Positions 26,655 through 36,400 are shown, counted from the stretch's first letter. The stretch is DNA of 64,000 nt from Ignavibacterium sp. (GCF_025998815.1 NZ_AP026678.1:434001-498000); one strand, 5' to 3'. Program-made: numbers and translations. The notes: a model not told the origin generated them from the letters alone.

Positions 26655-28187
26655 ATGGAATTCTTAAAAAATCTTGGTATCAAAGAAAAAAACTATGGTT
26701 CTTCAACCGGACTTAAATGGAATGAAACAACATCTGAAGGTGAACTGAAAATTTACTCTCCCGCAACAGGTGAGTACATTGCTTCAGTTTATCAGGCATC
26801 AGATGCAGATTACGAAAGTGTAATTAAAACTGCTGAAGAAGCATTTAAGTACTGGCGAAAAGTTCCCGCCCCAAAAAGAGGTGAGATTGTTCGTCAGATA
26901 GGAGATAAGCTACGTAAGTATAAACAGGATTTAGGTCAGCTTGTTTCTTTCGAAATGGGAAAATCTTTACAGGAAGGTTTGGGTGAAGTTCAGGAGATGA
27001 TTGATATTTGTGATTTTGCAGTTGGACAGTCCCGTCAACTTTATGGTTTTACGATGCACTCCGAAAGACCAAATCACAGAATGTATGATCAGTATCATCC
27101 ACTTGGAATAGTTTGCACAATTTCCGCATTCAATTTTCCTGTTGCTGTATGGAGCTGGAATGCAATGCTTGCTGCAGTTTGCGGTGATGTTAATCTATGG
27201 AAACCTGCTTCAAAAGTTCCTCTTAGTGCCATTGCTTGCCAGAATATTGTTCAGGAAGTAATCAAAGAAAATAATTTACCCGAAGGAATTTTTAATCTTG
27301 TAATTGGTAAAGGTTCAACCATAGGAGAAAGAATTCTTAACGATAAAAGAATTCCTCTTGTATCAGTAACAGGTTCAACTGCAGTGGGAAGACACGCAGC
27401 GGAAGTAATTGCCAGAAGATTTGGAAGAGCAATTCTTGAACTTGGTGGAAACAACGCTATCATAATTACTCCTGATGCAGATTTGAAACTTGCAATTCCT
27501 GCGGTTGTTTTTGGTGCTGTTGGTACTGCAGGACAGAGATGCACAACTACAAGAAGATTAATTATACACGAATCAATTTACGAGCAGGTGAAGGAATCAC
27601 TCGTTAAAGCTTACAAGAGTTTAAGAATTGGAAATCCACTTGATCCTAAAAATCATGTAGGACCATTGATTGATAAAAATGCTGTTGAAGATTTCAAAAA
27701 AGCACTGGTTCGTGTTGTTGAAGAAGGTGGAAAAATCATATTCGGTGGTGAGGTACTTCAAGGTGAACAATATAGATCAGGTTTGTATGTAGTGCCAGCT
27801 TTAGTTGAAGCTGAAAATCATTATACAATTGTTCAGGAAGAAACCTTTGCACCAATTCTTTATCTGATTAAGTACAAAGGTGATGTGCGAAATGCAATTG
27901 AATTACAGAATGGAGTTGTGCAGGGACTTTCATCTTCAGTCTTCACAAATAATTTGAGAGAAGCAGAAATTTTCTTATCAGCCGAGGGCTCGGATTGTGG
28001 AATTGCTAATGTAAATATCGGAACTTCAGGTGCTGAAATTGGTGGTGCATTTGGAGGTGAAAAAGAAACCGGCGGTGGACGAGAATCCGGTTCTGATGCC
28101 TGGAAAGCTTATATGCGTCGTCAGACAAACACAATTAACTACGGTACTGATTTACCACTTGCTCAGGGAATTAAGTTCGAAATCTAA
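26655..28187 (+). CDS. Aldehyde dehydrogenase, ALDH7 type (aminoadipate semialdehyde dehydrogenase)
   Basis: 510-aa NAD(P)-dependent dehydrogenase of the antiquitin type, which oxidises aminoadipate semialdehyde/piperideine-6-carboxylate to aminoadipate. Features are [40 protein letters not shown] with the catalytic Glu near 263, and [13 protein letters not shown] with the nucleophilic Cys near 296. [11 protein letters not shown] and [19 protein letters not shown] follow, the latter typical of ALDH7. AAAGGAG precedes the ATG. It pairs functionally with lysine 6-aminotransferase at 18113. Confidence 0.93.
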   Translation: MEFLKNLGIKEKNYGSSTGLKWNETTSEGELKIYSPATGEYIASVYQASDADYESVIKTAEEAFKYWRKVPAPKRGEIVRQIGDKLRKYKQDLGQLVSFEMGKSLQEGLGEVQEMIDICDFAVGQSRQLYGFTMHSERPNHRMYDQYHPLGIVCTISAFNFPVAVWSWNAMLAAVCGDVNLWKPASKVPLSAIACQNIVQEVIKENNLPEGIFNLVIGKGSTIGERILNDKRIPLVSVTGSTAVGRHAAEVIARRFGRAILELGGNNAIIITPDADLKLAIPAVVFGAVGTAGQRCTTTRRLIIHESIYEQVKESLVKAYKSLRIGNPLDPKNHVGPLIDKNAVEDFKKALVRVVEEGGKIIFGGEVLQGEQYRSGLYVVPALVEAENHYTIVQEETFAPILYLIKYKGDVRNAIELQNGVVQGLSSSVFTNNLREAEIFLSAEGSDCGIANVNIGTSGAEIGGAFGGEKETGGGRESGSDAWKAYMRRQTNTINYGTDLPLAQGIKFEI

Positions 28188-28196
28188 TCTTTCATT

Positions 28197-28234
28197 AATG
28201 GAGGTAAAAGAAATTTTTACCTCCATTCTTTTTT
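28197..28234 (+). terminator. Rho-independent terminator after ALDH7
   Basis: A 12-13-bp stem ATGGAGGTAAAA (28198-28209) / TTTTACCTCCAT (28215-28226), then TCTTTTTT. Confidence 0.9.
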
Positions 28235-28325
28235 ACTTTCAATACAAATTTTCTTTTAATACTCCTCTAAGTTTTACCTGAAAAATTTTCATATCCTCTT
28301 AATTTGTTTAATAAATAGAAGATAG

Positions 28326-29150
28326 ATGAGAAAACTTTACTTGGCACACTCTGAAACTATTATGATTACAATTGGTTCGATATTTGAAAATTTGCCAGCA
28401 AGTTTAATAAATACTGTTGCTGAAATGAATATCGACATAAAAAAACTTACCTCTTGCGGCTCTGATTGGGAGATTAACAGATACAACTTTCTGAATACTC
28501 TCAAACAGTGGCATAATCAATTAAAGAAGAATCAGCTTTATCCGGTTCTTGATTACTCGCTTAATCTTAACCATAGATTTCAGGAATTATTAGCAGAGAA
28601 CATAGAATCAAAAGATTGGCTTGAAAAAGAAGTTAACGGTACAATGGTAAATGAAAGAATGGTTATGTTAGATAAAGCTCACAAAATAAGTTATCAGTTG
28701 AATAAACTGATTGATTTTGTAAGCTGGGCTTTGAATATGAACAATCAGATTTTGACTGAATGTTATGCACTTAAGGAATTTGTTTATGAAAATATTCAGA
28801 TAAATTGTTTAAGCGAATTTGATAAATTCAAAGGAAAGGGATATCTGATTGCTCCGGATTATGAGAAAAAACTTTATAAAATATTTTTGTATGAACTTAC
28901 AATTAATTGGGAATCTGAAGAACCAAAAGAAACTCTTGAACTAAATCTTCTTCGTTCAATTCCGATGGAACTATTACAGGAATCTGCAGAAGAACTAATC
29001 GCAAAATTTGTTAAGTACTCTCAGAGTATTTATGATCCGATGATATTCAAAGTTGATACAGAACTTGATTTTGCATTTAACGAAACCTTACTTCCGGTCA
29101 TCAAAGAAAAGTTACTCGAGAAAATAAATCTTAACTCATTTTATTGTTAA
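28326..29150 (+). CDS. Hypothetical protein, mostly helical
   Basis: 274 aa; I do not recognise the family. No signal peptide or membrane span is seen. The chain is rich in Leu, Glu, Lys and Asn with long predicted helices, two Trp-containing motifs (LKQWHNQLKK, FVSWALNMNN), and few glycines. It begins with MRKLYLAHSE; an internal Met (MITIGSIFENL) about 13 residues in is an alternative start. Its stop overlaps the convergent prc stop by 4 bases. The long clean frame and typical codon use support it as a real gene. Confidence 0.7.
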   Translation: MRKLYLAHSETIMITIGSIFENLPASLINTVAEMNIDIKKLTSCGSDWEINRYNFLNTLKQWHNQLKKNQLYPVLDYSLNLNHRFQELLAENIESKDWLEKEVNGTMVNERMVMLDKAHKISYQLNKLIDFVSWALNMNNQILTECYALKEFVYENIQINCLSEFDKFKGKGYLIAPDYEKKLYKIFLYELTINWESEEPKETLELNLLRSIPMELLQESAEELIAKFVKYSQSIYDPMIFKVDTELDFAFNETLLPVIKEKLLEKINLNSFYC

Positions 29151-31243
29151 CCAACAGAAAGTGTAATGTAGTCTGATAAAATTTTTGCTGATTCATTCAG
29201 AATGTAATCAGTTGAATCAGACTTTTCATCAGGCACTTCACCTTTATCAAGCAGCTTTAATCCTTTTTTCTTTCTTAACTCATTTTCTCGTTGGAATTTT
29301 CTTTCCTCATCAGCTTCTTTCTGTTTTCTTCGCACTTCTTCATTAAGTGATACCATTTTCTGATTTCTTGATTCACGATATTCCTTTATCTGATCAATGA
29401 GATATTGAAAATCAGGATCGTTAATAGTTCGTTCATTATGTCTTTTAACTAATTCAGGAATAAATTTCTGAACATCTGAATACTTCTCGTACTGAAGTTT
29501 GTTGATTTCGTCATAAGGCAATGCTGATGGTTCTGAGCTTTCACCAAATTCTTCCGGTAAAAAGTAAGAGGGAAGTTCGATGTCAGGTTTAACTCCAAGT
29601 CTCTGAGTTGTTTTGCCATTGATTCTGTAAAATTTAGCGACTGTAAGTTTAACTTGTCCCAATCTCATATTTTTTCTGTTGGTGAACATATTTAAATCAA
29701 TCAGGTTCTGCACAGTCCCTTTGCCGTATGTATTTTCACCGATTATGATACCTCTTCCATAATCCTGAATTGCTGCTGCAAAAATTTCAGAAGCAGAAGC
29801 ACTGAATCTGTTAACCATTACTGCAAGTGGTCCATTGTAAATAATTGAAGGATCAGGATCTTTGTTTATTTCTATATTGTTGGATGAATTTCTTACCTGA
29901 ACCACAGGACCATCTTTAATGAACAATCCTGTTAATTCGACTGCTTCTGTCAAAGAACCACCGCCATCATTTCTGAGGTCGATTATAAGTCCATCAATGT
30001 TTTTCTGCTCAAGCTCAGAAATTAATCTCCGAACATCTTTTGTTGTACTTTTACCATCTTCACCATTTCTCTGTGCTTCGAAATCAGAATAGAACTTCGG
30101 AATGTTTATTACACCAATCTTAAACTTCTGACCATTGTTTTCAATTTCAAGTAAGTTACTTTTTGCCGCCTGATCTTCAAGCTTTACTTTATCTCTTACA
30201 AGTTTCACTTCTTTTGGTTTAGCATTGAGGTCTGAACCAGCAGGAATAACGAGTAATCGTACAACTGTTCCTTTTTCTCCACGAATAAGTTTTACAACAT
30301 CATTAACTCTCCAACCAATAACATCCTCAAATTCTCCATCTTCGCCTTGTGCAACACCAATTATTTTATCATCAGCTTTTAGCTGTTTACTTTTATCTGC
30401 AGGACCACCAGGAATTATTTCAACAATCTTTGTGAAATCATCTTCAACCTGAAGTCTTGCACCGATTCCTTCAAGAGATAAACTCATATCAATTTTAAAA
30501 TTATCTGAAGTAATCGGAGAAAAATAATTTGTATGTGGATCTATTGTTTCAGCAAATGCATTCATTGCAAGCTGAAATACATCTTCAGAATTATACTGGA
30601 AAAGATATTTTGTGATATTCTTATATCTTTTCTGAATTGTGCTTTTTATAAAATCCCAATCTTTACCATTTAGTTTGTAAAGCAACGCATCGTTTTTAAT
30701 TCTTTTTCTCCAATCATCATTCATTTCATTTTCATCTTTAGGCCAATCAACCGAATCACGCTTGATAATGAAGTATTCGTCTGAAGAATAATCAAATTCT
30801 TTTTCAAGAAGTTTGTTAATGTAATCCATTCGTTCAGAAACTCGTTTAAGATAAACATTGAATACATCGAAAAAGAAATTAATGTTACTGTTTGCAAGAA
30901 AATCATCAAGTTCAAATTTATACTTACTGAATTCATCAATATCAGATTTAAGAAAATAATTTTTCCCTCCATCTAATTGGTTAATGAACTTATTAAAAAT
31001 AAGTGCGGAAATAGAATCATTAAGTGGAACTCTGTTGTAATGATATCTTGTTAAAACAGTTGTTACAAGTTGTGCTTCTATTGTATGCTTGGAATCGGGA
31101 CTAATTGCTTTAAGAGTATCAGGTATGAGTATGTAATCAAATTTCGGAGTTGCAGATTCAGCAACAAAAAAGAAAGGAATCACCAGTAGTGATAAAATTA
31201 TTAATGTTCTCTTCACGATTTTTCCAGTATTATTTTTAGTCAT
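29147..31243 (-). CDS. prc: Tail-specific carboxy-terminal protease (S41)
   Basis: 698-aa periplasmic or membrane-anchored processing protease with an N-terminal hydrophobic segment (about 12-28). The helical N-domain (about 50-240) is followed by a PDZ domain (about 240-330; GIGARLQVEDDFTKIVEIIPG). The S41 core has LIIDLRNDGGG, the catalytic Ser in NRFSASASEIFAAA and the catalytic Lys in ENTYGKGTVQ, as in Ser-Lys dyad enzymes. A charged C-terminal domain rich in Lys and Glu follows. Length matches Prc/Tsp. It degrades or trims envelope proteins and lipoproteins. Confidence 0.94.
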   Translation of the reverse strand: MTKNNTGKIVKRTLIILSLLVIPFFFVAESATPKFDYILIPDTLKAISPDSKHTIEAQLVTTVLTRYHYNRVPLNDSISALIFNKFINQLDGGKNYFLKSDIDEFSKYKFELDDFLANSNINFFFDVFNVYLKRVSERMDYINKLLEKEFDYSSDEYFIIKRDSVDWPKDENEMNDDWRKRIKNDALLYKLNGKDWDFIKSTIQKRYKNITKYLFQYNSEDVFQLAMNAFAETIDPHTNYFSPITSDNFKIDMSLSLEGIGARLQVEDDFTKIVEIIPGGPADKSKQLKADDKIIGVAQGEDGEFEDVIGWRVNDVVKLIRGEKGTVVRLLVIPAGSDLNAKPKEVKLVRDKVKLEDQAAKSNLLEIENNGQKFKIGVINIPKFYSDFEAQRNGEDGKSTTKDVRRLISELEQKNIDGLIIDLRNDGGGSLTEAVELTGLFIKDGPVVQVRNSSNNIEINKDPDPSIIYNGPLAVMVNRFSASASEIFAAAIQDYGRGIIIGENTYGKGTVQNLIDLNMFTNRKNMRLGQVKLTVAKFYRINGKTTQRLGVKPDIELPSYFLPEEFGESSEPSALPYDEINKLQYEKYSDVQKFIPELVKRHNERTINDPDFQYLIDQIKEYRESRNQKMVSLNEEVRRKQKEADEERKFQRENELRKKKGLKLLDKGEVPDEKSDSTDYILNESAKILSDYITLSVG

Positions 31244-31422
31244 TTAGATTGAATTATCAGATTTAAGTTCCGATTAAAATATTTACTCGATGTTATAATA
31301 AAGGTATTTACTCATATAATTCAAGCTAATTATTTAAATAAAATTGTGTTGTGCATCAAAAAGTTCATTAACAGTTGAATATTTTATTTTTAATTTTACA
31401 TATAGAAAAATGAGGTGATTAT

Positions 31423-31938
31423 ATGACTAAATCTAAGGAAATATTAAAAAGAAAATCGCAGGAGACAGATCCTCTTAGTGCTTCGGTTGATGATATTCTG
31501 GCAGGTATAGAAGATGAAGTTCTTCATAAACACGAAGTAGAGGTAATTGAAAAGGACGGAAAGAAAGTTCTTGTTTTTAACGATCCGCTTTTTTCCCGCG
31601 AACCGAGAAGCATAGTTAATTATTCAATTTTTCGTGGTAAATGGGAATTCGAATTGCTTGAAGATATTGATGAGAATGATCCTGATAAATGTGCAGTTGA
31701 ATTTACTCCACTTAATGATAAAGCAAAACTTATGATTGCATTCAAATCAGTGAAAGACAGAGTTGAGTTTATGAATTCTATTTATGCAAGTCAGGAGATG
31801 AAACAAGTTGGAAGTGGAATGAGTTTGGAGAAAATTGCAAACTCTAAAATCATGAAAACGACCGGAGGAATTCTTGGTCTAACAGTAGCGGGCTTAGGTT
31901 TGTATCAGCTTTTAAAGAAAAAAAAAGATGAAGCTTAA
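31423..31938 (+). CDS. Hypothetical protein with C-terminal membrane anchor
   Basis: 171 aa, family not recognised. The N-terminal 30 residues are charged. A middle part (about 35-125) looks like a small alpha/beta domain (KVLVFNDPLFSREPRSIVNYS, WEFELLEDID). One hydrophobic span near the end (GGILGLTVAGLGLYQLL) is followed by KKKKDEA, which suits a tail-anchored protein. The ATG is preceded by TGAGGTGA, a usable ribosome site. It converges on the Bcp-like gene with stops touching. Confidence 0.7.
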   Translation: MTKSKEILKRKSQETDPLSASVDDILAGIEDEVLHKHEVEVIEKDGKKVLVFNDPLFSREPRSIVNYSIFRGKWEFELLEDIDENDPDKCAVEFTPLNDKAKLMIAFKSVKDRVEFMNSIYASQEMKQVGSGMSLEKIANSKIMKTTGGILGLTVAGLGLYQLLKKKKDEA

Positions 31939-32457
31939 TTACTTAAGCTTCATCGCAATTTCAAAAACCTGGTTTGCGTGCTTTTGCACATCAACTTCAC
32001 GAATAATCTCAGCAATTTTTCCTTCTTTATCTACTATAAAAGTAATTCTATTGGCTAATCCTAAATTATTCAAAACTCCATAAGCTTTTGATACTTCTTT
32101 CTTCTCATCAGATAATAGGGGAAAGTTAAGATTATTTTCCTGAATAAAATCTTTAATATCGTCTTTCGAATCCACACTTATTCCTAAAACTACAATTCCA
32201 TTCTCACTGAATTTGGACCAGCTATCCCTGATACCGCAAGCTTGTTTTGTGCAACCCGGAGTTCCTGCCTTTGGATAAAAATAAATTACTACAGGTGATA
32301 TTCCTTTATATGAAGATAATGTGTAGGAATTTCCGTTTGCATCCTGAAGTGTAAAATCAGGGGCACTGTCGGATACTTTAAGATTTTCTGCATTTCCTCC
32401 ACAAGCTGTAAATAGAATTGCTGAGAATAAAACAACTAAAATTAAATTAGTTTTCAT
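31939..32457 (-). CDS. bcp: Bcp-type peroxiredoxin, predicted lipoprotein
   Basis: Thiol peroxidase of the PrxQ/Bcp class. The peroxidatic Cys and resolving Cys lie in GTPGCTKQACGIRD (C-x4-C). APDFTLQDANG, VVIYFYPKAG and VLGISVDSKDDIKDF are conserved. Unusually for Bcp it begins with a lipoprotein signal ending in LFTACGG, so it should be anchored on the periplasmic side of a membrane. The start chosen is the ATG at 32457, just after the purB stop with AGGA upstream; an ATG at 32466 lies inside purB. Co-transcribed with purB. Confidence 0.9.
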   Translation of the reverse strand: MKTNLILVVLFSAILFTACGGNAENLKVSDSAPDFTLQDANGNSYTLSSYKGISPVVIYFYPKAGTPGCTKQACGIRDSWSKFSENGIVVLGISVDSKDDIKDFIQENNLNFPLLSDEKKEVSKAYGVLNNLGLANRITFIVDKEGKIAEIIREVDVQKHANQVFEIAMKLK

Positions 32458-32458
32458 A

Positions 32459-33763
32459 CTACTCATCCTTTAAAATTGTTCGGTTGAATATATAATCCAC
32501 ATTCTTCAACATCTTTTGATAATCAAAAGTTTCTTCTATTTCATTTTTGGTAAGATATTTTAATACCGATTCTGAGTTTAATAGTTCGTCTTTAAGATTT
32601 TTTGATTCATCTTCCCAAACTTTCATTGCATTTTCCTGAACAAGTTTATATGCTTCCTCACGCGTTAACCCTTTTTCAACTAATTTCAACAAAATTGTCT
32701 GAGAAAATATTAAACCTCTGGTAAGATTGAGATTTCTTTTCATATGTTCGGGATAAATAATAAGATTTGAAATTAGTTTGATTGAAAGGTCAAGCATATA
32801 GTGAAGTATTATGCAACTATCCGGAACAATAACTCTTTCAACTGAAGAATGTGAAATATCTCTTTCGTGCCATAGAGCTACATTTTCCATCGCAGCGAGT
32901 GAATTACTTCTTAGTAATCTTGCAAGTCCGGTTATTCTTTCACTCACAATCGGATTGCGTTTATGTGGCATTGCTGAAGAACCTTTCTGACCTTTGGAAA
33001 AATATTCTTCGGCTTCTAAAACTTCTGTCCTCTGTAAGTGTCTTATCTCGATAGCAATTTTTTCTAATGTTGTTCCGATTATCGCAAGTGTAGTGAGAAA
33101 TTCAGCGTGTCTGTCTCTCTGAATCACCTGAGTTGAAACCGGTGCAGGTTTCAATCCGAGTTTTTCACAAACATACTCTTCAACTTTTGGGGAAAGATGC
33201 TCAAAAGTTCCAACCGCACCGGAAATTTGTCCAACACTTATTGTTTCGATCGCATTACTTAGTCTTGAAATATTTCGTTTAGTTTCTTCAAACCACAACG
33301 CAAATTTTAATCCCATAGTTGTTGGCTCTGCATGAACACCGTGTGACCTTCCTATACAAACAGTGTTTTTATGTTCAATTGCTCTTTTCTTTAAAGCATC
33401 CTTTAGTGAGTGAAGCTGATTTAAGAGTAATTCACCCGCAATTTTCATCTGGTAAGACAGTGTAGTATCAAGAATATCAGAAGATGTCATACCATAATGA
33501 ATATGTCTGGATTCAGGTCCGACATACTCTGCAACATTGGTGAGAAAAGCTATCACATCGTGCTTTGTAGTTTCTTCAATTTCCAAAACTCGTTTAATAT
33601 CATAATTTGCTTTTGACTTTATTACTTCAACATCAGCAAAAGGAATTTCTCCAAGAACAGCCCTGGCTTCACAAGCAAGTATTTCAATTTTAAGCCAGGT
33701 GTCATACTTAAATTTATCATCCCAGATTTTACCCATTTCGGTTAAAGTATATCGTTGAATCAT
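32459..33763 (-). CDS. purB: Adenylosuccinate lyase
   Basis: Catalyses two beta-eliminations in purine synthesis (SAICAR to AICAR, adenylosuccinate to AMP). 434 aa with the superfamily signature GSSAMPHKRNP near residue 265, TSSDILDTTLS, and GRSHGVHAEPTTMG with a catalytic His. Length is typical of the B. subtilis-like subclass. Its start overlaps the stop of the HtrA gene by 4 bases and its stop abuts the Bcp start, making an operon plsY-htrA-purB-bcp on the reverse strand. Confidence 0.96.
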   Translation of the reverse strand: MIQRYTLTEMGKIWDDKFKYDTWLKIEILACEARAVLGEIPFADVEVIKSKANYDIKRVLEIEETTKHDVIAFLTNVAEYVGPESRHIHYGMTSSDILDTTLSYQMKIAGELLLNQLHSLKDALKKRAIEHKNTVCIGRSHGVHAEPTTMGLKFALWFEETKRNISRLSNAIETISVGQISGAVGTFEHLSPKVEEYVCEKLGLKPAPVSTQVIQRDRHAEFLTTLAIIGTTLEKIAIEIRHLQRTEVLEAEEYFSKGQKGSSAMPHKRNPIVSERITGLARLLRSNSLAAMENVALWHERDISHSSVERVIVPDSCIILHYMLDLSIKLISNLIIYPEHMKRNLNLTRGLIFSQTILLKLVEKGLTREEAYKLVQENAMKVWEDESKNLKDELLNSESVLKYLTKNEIEETFDYQKMLKNVDYIFNRTILKDE

Positions 33764-34941
33764 TTTCTCACCAGTTTCATTCTTTTGGTTAGTTCGTTGT
33801 TATCTCTTAAAATTTTAAGTGTAATAGTTTGTCCAACGCGGAATTCCTGAAAAACTCCAAAGATTGTTTTTTCATTATTTATTTTATAACCTTCTACTTC
33901 AAGAATTATATCACCGGTTTTTATTCCTGCCTCGTCAGCAGGTGAATTAGGCACCACACGTGTTACGATTACGCCTTTTGTGCTTTTCAAATCATAATAT
34001 CTTGCTATGCCTTCATCAATAGACTGAATGCTCATTCCAATCTGGAAGTCTCTATCGATTAAACCTTTTTCTTTCAATTCAGTTACGATTCTTTTCACTT
34101 TATTAATCGGAATTGCAAAACCAAGTCCAATATTCCCTTGCACACCACCGGCAGTGAATATGAGTGTATTCATACCAATAACTTCACCAAGACTATTAAC
34201 TAAAGGTCCACCACTATTTCCACCATTGATTGCAGCATCGGTCTGAAGCATATTGATATAATAACGGTTGTTGATTGGTTCAAGATTCATTCCTGTGGCA
34301 CTGATTACTCCAACAGTTACAGTTGGTTTATCATTGAGCTCGAACAAACCAAACGGATTACCCAAAGCAATTACCCATTCACCAATTATTACATCATCTG
34401 AGTTACCTAATTCAAGATAAGGAAGATTATTCCCGTCAATTTTTAATAAGCATATATCAGAAGTTGGATCAGTTCCAACGATTTCTGCTTTGTAATGCGA
34501 ACCATCGGTAAGTGTAACTGTGATCTCACTCGCATTTCCTGCAACATGATCATTTGTAACAATATAACCATCAGGTGAAATGATGTAACCTGAACCCAAT
34601 CCCTGTACTCGCTGACGATAATTACCACGATCACCAAAAAACTGTCGAAAGAACGGATCATCAAAAAAATAACTGAATGGATCACGATACTGCCTTATTT
34701 CAATTACATTTATTCCAACTACTGCAGGACTGACTTTCTCGACCGTCTGAGTGATAATATTTCTTCTCGAGTTATTAATTTCATCCTGAATATTATTTTT
34801 AAGTGATGATAAACTTGTGTTGTAATTTGGACTAATTAAATTAACCGGAAACTGTTGTTTGGAATTAAGATAGAGAAAAGAAGAAGTAAGTAAAATCAGA
34901 AATCCAATAACTGTAAGAAAATAAGTTTTCTTTGAAATCAT
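33760..34941 (-). CDS. HtrA/Deg-family serine protease with one PDZ domain
   Basis: 393-aa periplasmic quality-control protease with an N-terminal hydrophobic anchor (about 8-25). A linker is followed by a trypsin-like domain with His in VTNDHVAGNA (near 128), Asp in TSDICLLKI (near 158) and Ser in NGGNSGGPLVN (near 241). The C-terminal PDZ domain (about 300-385) has VVPNSPADEAGIKTGDIILE. A single PDZ resembles DegS or HtrA2 forms. It overlaps plsY and purB by 4 bases on either side. Confidence 0.94.
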   Translation of the reverse strand: MISKKTYFLTVIGFLILLTSSFLYLNSKQQFPVNLISPNYNTSLSSLKNNIQDEINNSRRNIITQTVEKVSPAVVGINVIEIRQYRDPFSYFFDDPFFRQFFGDRGNYRQRVQGLGSGYIISPDGYIVTNDHVAGNASEITVTLTDGSHYKAEIVGTDPTSDICLLKIDGNNLPYLELGNSDDVIIGEWVIALGNPFGLFELNDKPTVTVGVISATGMNLEPINNRYYINMLQTDAAINGGNSGGPLVNSLGEVIGMNTLIFTAGGVQGNIGLGFAIPINKVKRIVTELKEKGLIDRDFQIGMSIQSIDEGIARYYDLKSTKGVIVTRVVPNSPADEAGIKTGDIILEVEGYKINNEKTIFGVFQEFRVGQTITLKILRDNNELTKRMKLVRK

Positions 34942-35564
34942 TTTCTAAGTCCTTTTGATTTATATGACTGAATAATTTCCTTTAACGGATCAATATGCTT
35001 AATAAAAATGATTGTTAAACCAGCAACAGAAAATAAGATAAGTGAATTAATATCCTTTGGTTGAGGGAAAGTATATTTGACAGCAAGTTCAGGTTTACCT
35101 AAAACAGTTAAAAGTGATAGAGGAGTGGCAAGAATATTTGATAGCAATATATCTTTTTTATAAAGGTAAGAAATCACCCAAATAATTATCCATGATATAA
35201 GTAGATAAGGAAATAAAAGAATTGTTCCACCAGCTGCTGTCGCCAAACCTCTCCCGCCTTTAAAGTTAATCCACGGATTAAAACAATGACTTAAAACAGC
35301 AAATAACAAGGCAAGTGCAGGATAAATGAATTCGTTTGGATATATGATTTCCATAAGAACAACACTAATAAACCCTTTTATGAAATCAACCGCAAAAACA
35401 ATAAATCCGGTTAACTTTGATTTCGAAACTTCATAAGTGTTCATAGCTCCCACATTACCGCTACCTGCAGTTGTAATATCAATTCCTTTCTTCTTCATCA
35501 CAAGAAAAGCAGTAGGAATAGAGCCAAGTATATATCCTATTATAATACTGATTAGATACTGCAC
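34938..35564 (-). CDS. plsY: Acyl-phosphate:glycerol-3-phosphate acyltransferase
   Basis: Inner-membrane enzyme that acylates glycerol-3-phosphate using acyl phosphate, the first step of phospholipid synthesis. 208 aa with several hydrophobic spans and the three conserved loops: GSIPTAFLV, GSGNVGAMNTYEV (usual GSGNxGATN; here GAMN) and FKGGRGLATAAGG, plus a later cytoplasmic region. plsX is not in the window. It is the first gene of the reverse operon. Confidence 0.94.
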   Translation of the reverse strand: MQYLISIIIGYILGSIPTAFLVMKKKGIDITTAGSGNVGAMNTYEVSKSKLTGFIVFAVDFIKGFISVVLMEIIYPNEFIYPALALLFAVLSHCFNPWINFKGGRGLATAAGGTILLFPYLLISWIIIWVISYLYKKDILLSNILATPLSLLTVLGKPELAVKYTFPQPKDINSLILFSVAGLTIIFIKHIDPLKEIIQSYKSKGLRK

Positions 35565-35635
35565 TGTTCTTTCTGAATTAGTTCAGTGCAAAAATAATAT
35601 CAATTGTGGGACTGTGAAAGGTAATAGAAATTAGT

Positions 35636-35986
35636 TTAATTATCTTTTTGGTATAACGCGTAATTATTTTCCTGATGAATCAGATTACCTGCTTTGTCCT
35701 TCAGATTTGAAACAATTACTCTGTATGCTTTTCCGGGCTGATGTTTTTCAGTAAACAATACTACAGCAGTATCTCCATCCACAACTCCGACTTTATAAAT
35801 TTTAATCACGTGGTTGTCCTCACAAATAATCTTGTAATTGGAGACATCAAAAATTCCTTCGCGAGACATTGGTTCACTGAATCTGACCAAAACTTTAGAA
35901 GTATCAGGGTTATCAGGTCGTGCAAAGGTAATATCAAGTGATAAAATGATTGCTGCAGAGACAAATATTTTTATTATTGATTTCAT
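35636..35986 (-). CDS. Small secreted Ig-like (SbsA-type) protein
   Basis: 116 aa from the ATG at 35986 (MKSIIKIFVSAAIIL), or 119 aa from 35995. A signal peptide ends near ITFARPD. The mature part is a single Big_5/SbsA-type Ig-like domain, with VRFSEPMSREGIFDVSNYKI at its start and AYRVIVSNLKDKAGN at its end, the usual pattern of these domains in outer-surface proteins. Here the domain stands alone. Function unknown; it may be an exported binding or filler protein. Confidence 0.75.
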   Translation of the reverse strand: MKSIIKIFVSAAIILSLDITFARPDNPDTSKVLVRFSEPMSREGIFDVSNYKIICEDNHVIKIYKVGVVDGDTAVVLFTEKHQPGKAYRVIVSNLKDKAGNLIHQENNYALYQKDN

Positions 35987-35995
35987 CTGACACAC

Positions 35996-36289
35996 GAATA
36001 ATGTTAGTTTACTGAAGCAATCAAAATGCCACAGATGTTAAATATTTGGGGGTTGTTTAAGTTGTTTTACTATTATTTTAATTCTCAGAAATAGAGTTTT
36101 AAGAATTTTGTTTCAGATTGAAATAAAATTGAAATCATTTTCGAATGAGTAACGGGTGATTTTAAAATTTCTTAGATAGGAAACAAATTTTGTTTGAATT
36201 GCCTAGTCAGTTGGATTCTGCGAAGCATCCAATGGTGAAGCGACTAATAAAGGGGTAATCAGCTGAATGAAGAAAAATAGGAAGTGTTG
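35996..36289. other. Intergenic region upstream of the tRNA pair, with one palindrome
   Basis: No open frame of note. AT-rich until about 36190. At 36211-36232 there is an interrupted palindrome, TTGGAT ... ATCCAA with a 10-nt loop TCTGCGAAGC. It is flanked by GTCAG on one side and GAAGCGAC on the other, the look of a REP-like element. Otherwise nothing recognised. Confidence 0.5.
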
Positions 36290-36363
36290 AGGCGCCGGTC
36301 GGATTCGAACCGACGAATAAAGGTTTTGCAGACCTTCCCCTTAGACCACTTGGGTACAGCGCC
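36290..36363 (-). tRNA. tRNA-Cys (GCA)
   Basis: On the reverse strand the 7-bp acceptor stem GGCGCTG / CGGCGCC, D-arm, anticodon stem-loop with GCA in TCTGCAAAA, and T-arm GTCGGTTCGAATCCGAC are all present. Discriminator U73 is the tRNA-Cys identity base. CCA is not encoded. Confidence 0.95.
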
Positions 36364-36400
36364 AATAAAAAAATAAAATCCACTTACGTGGATTTCCTTG

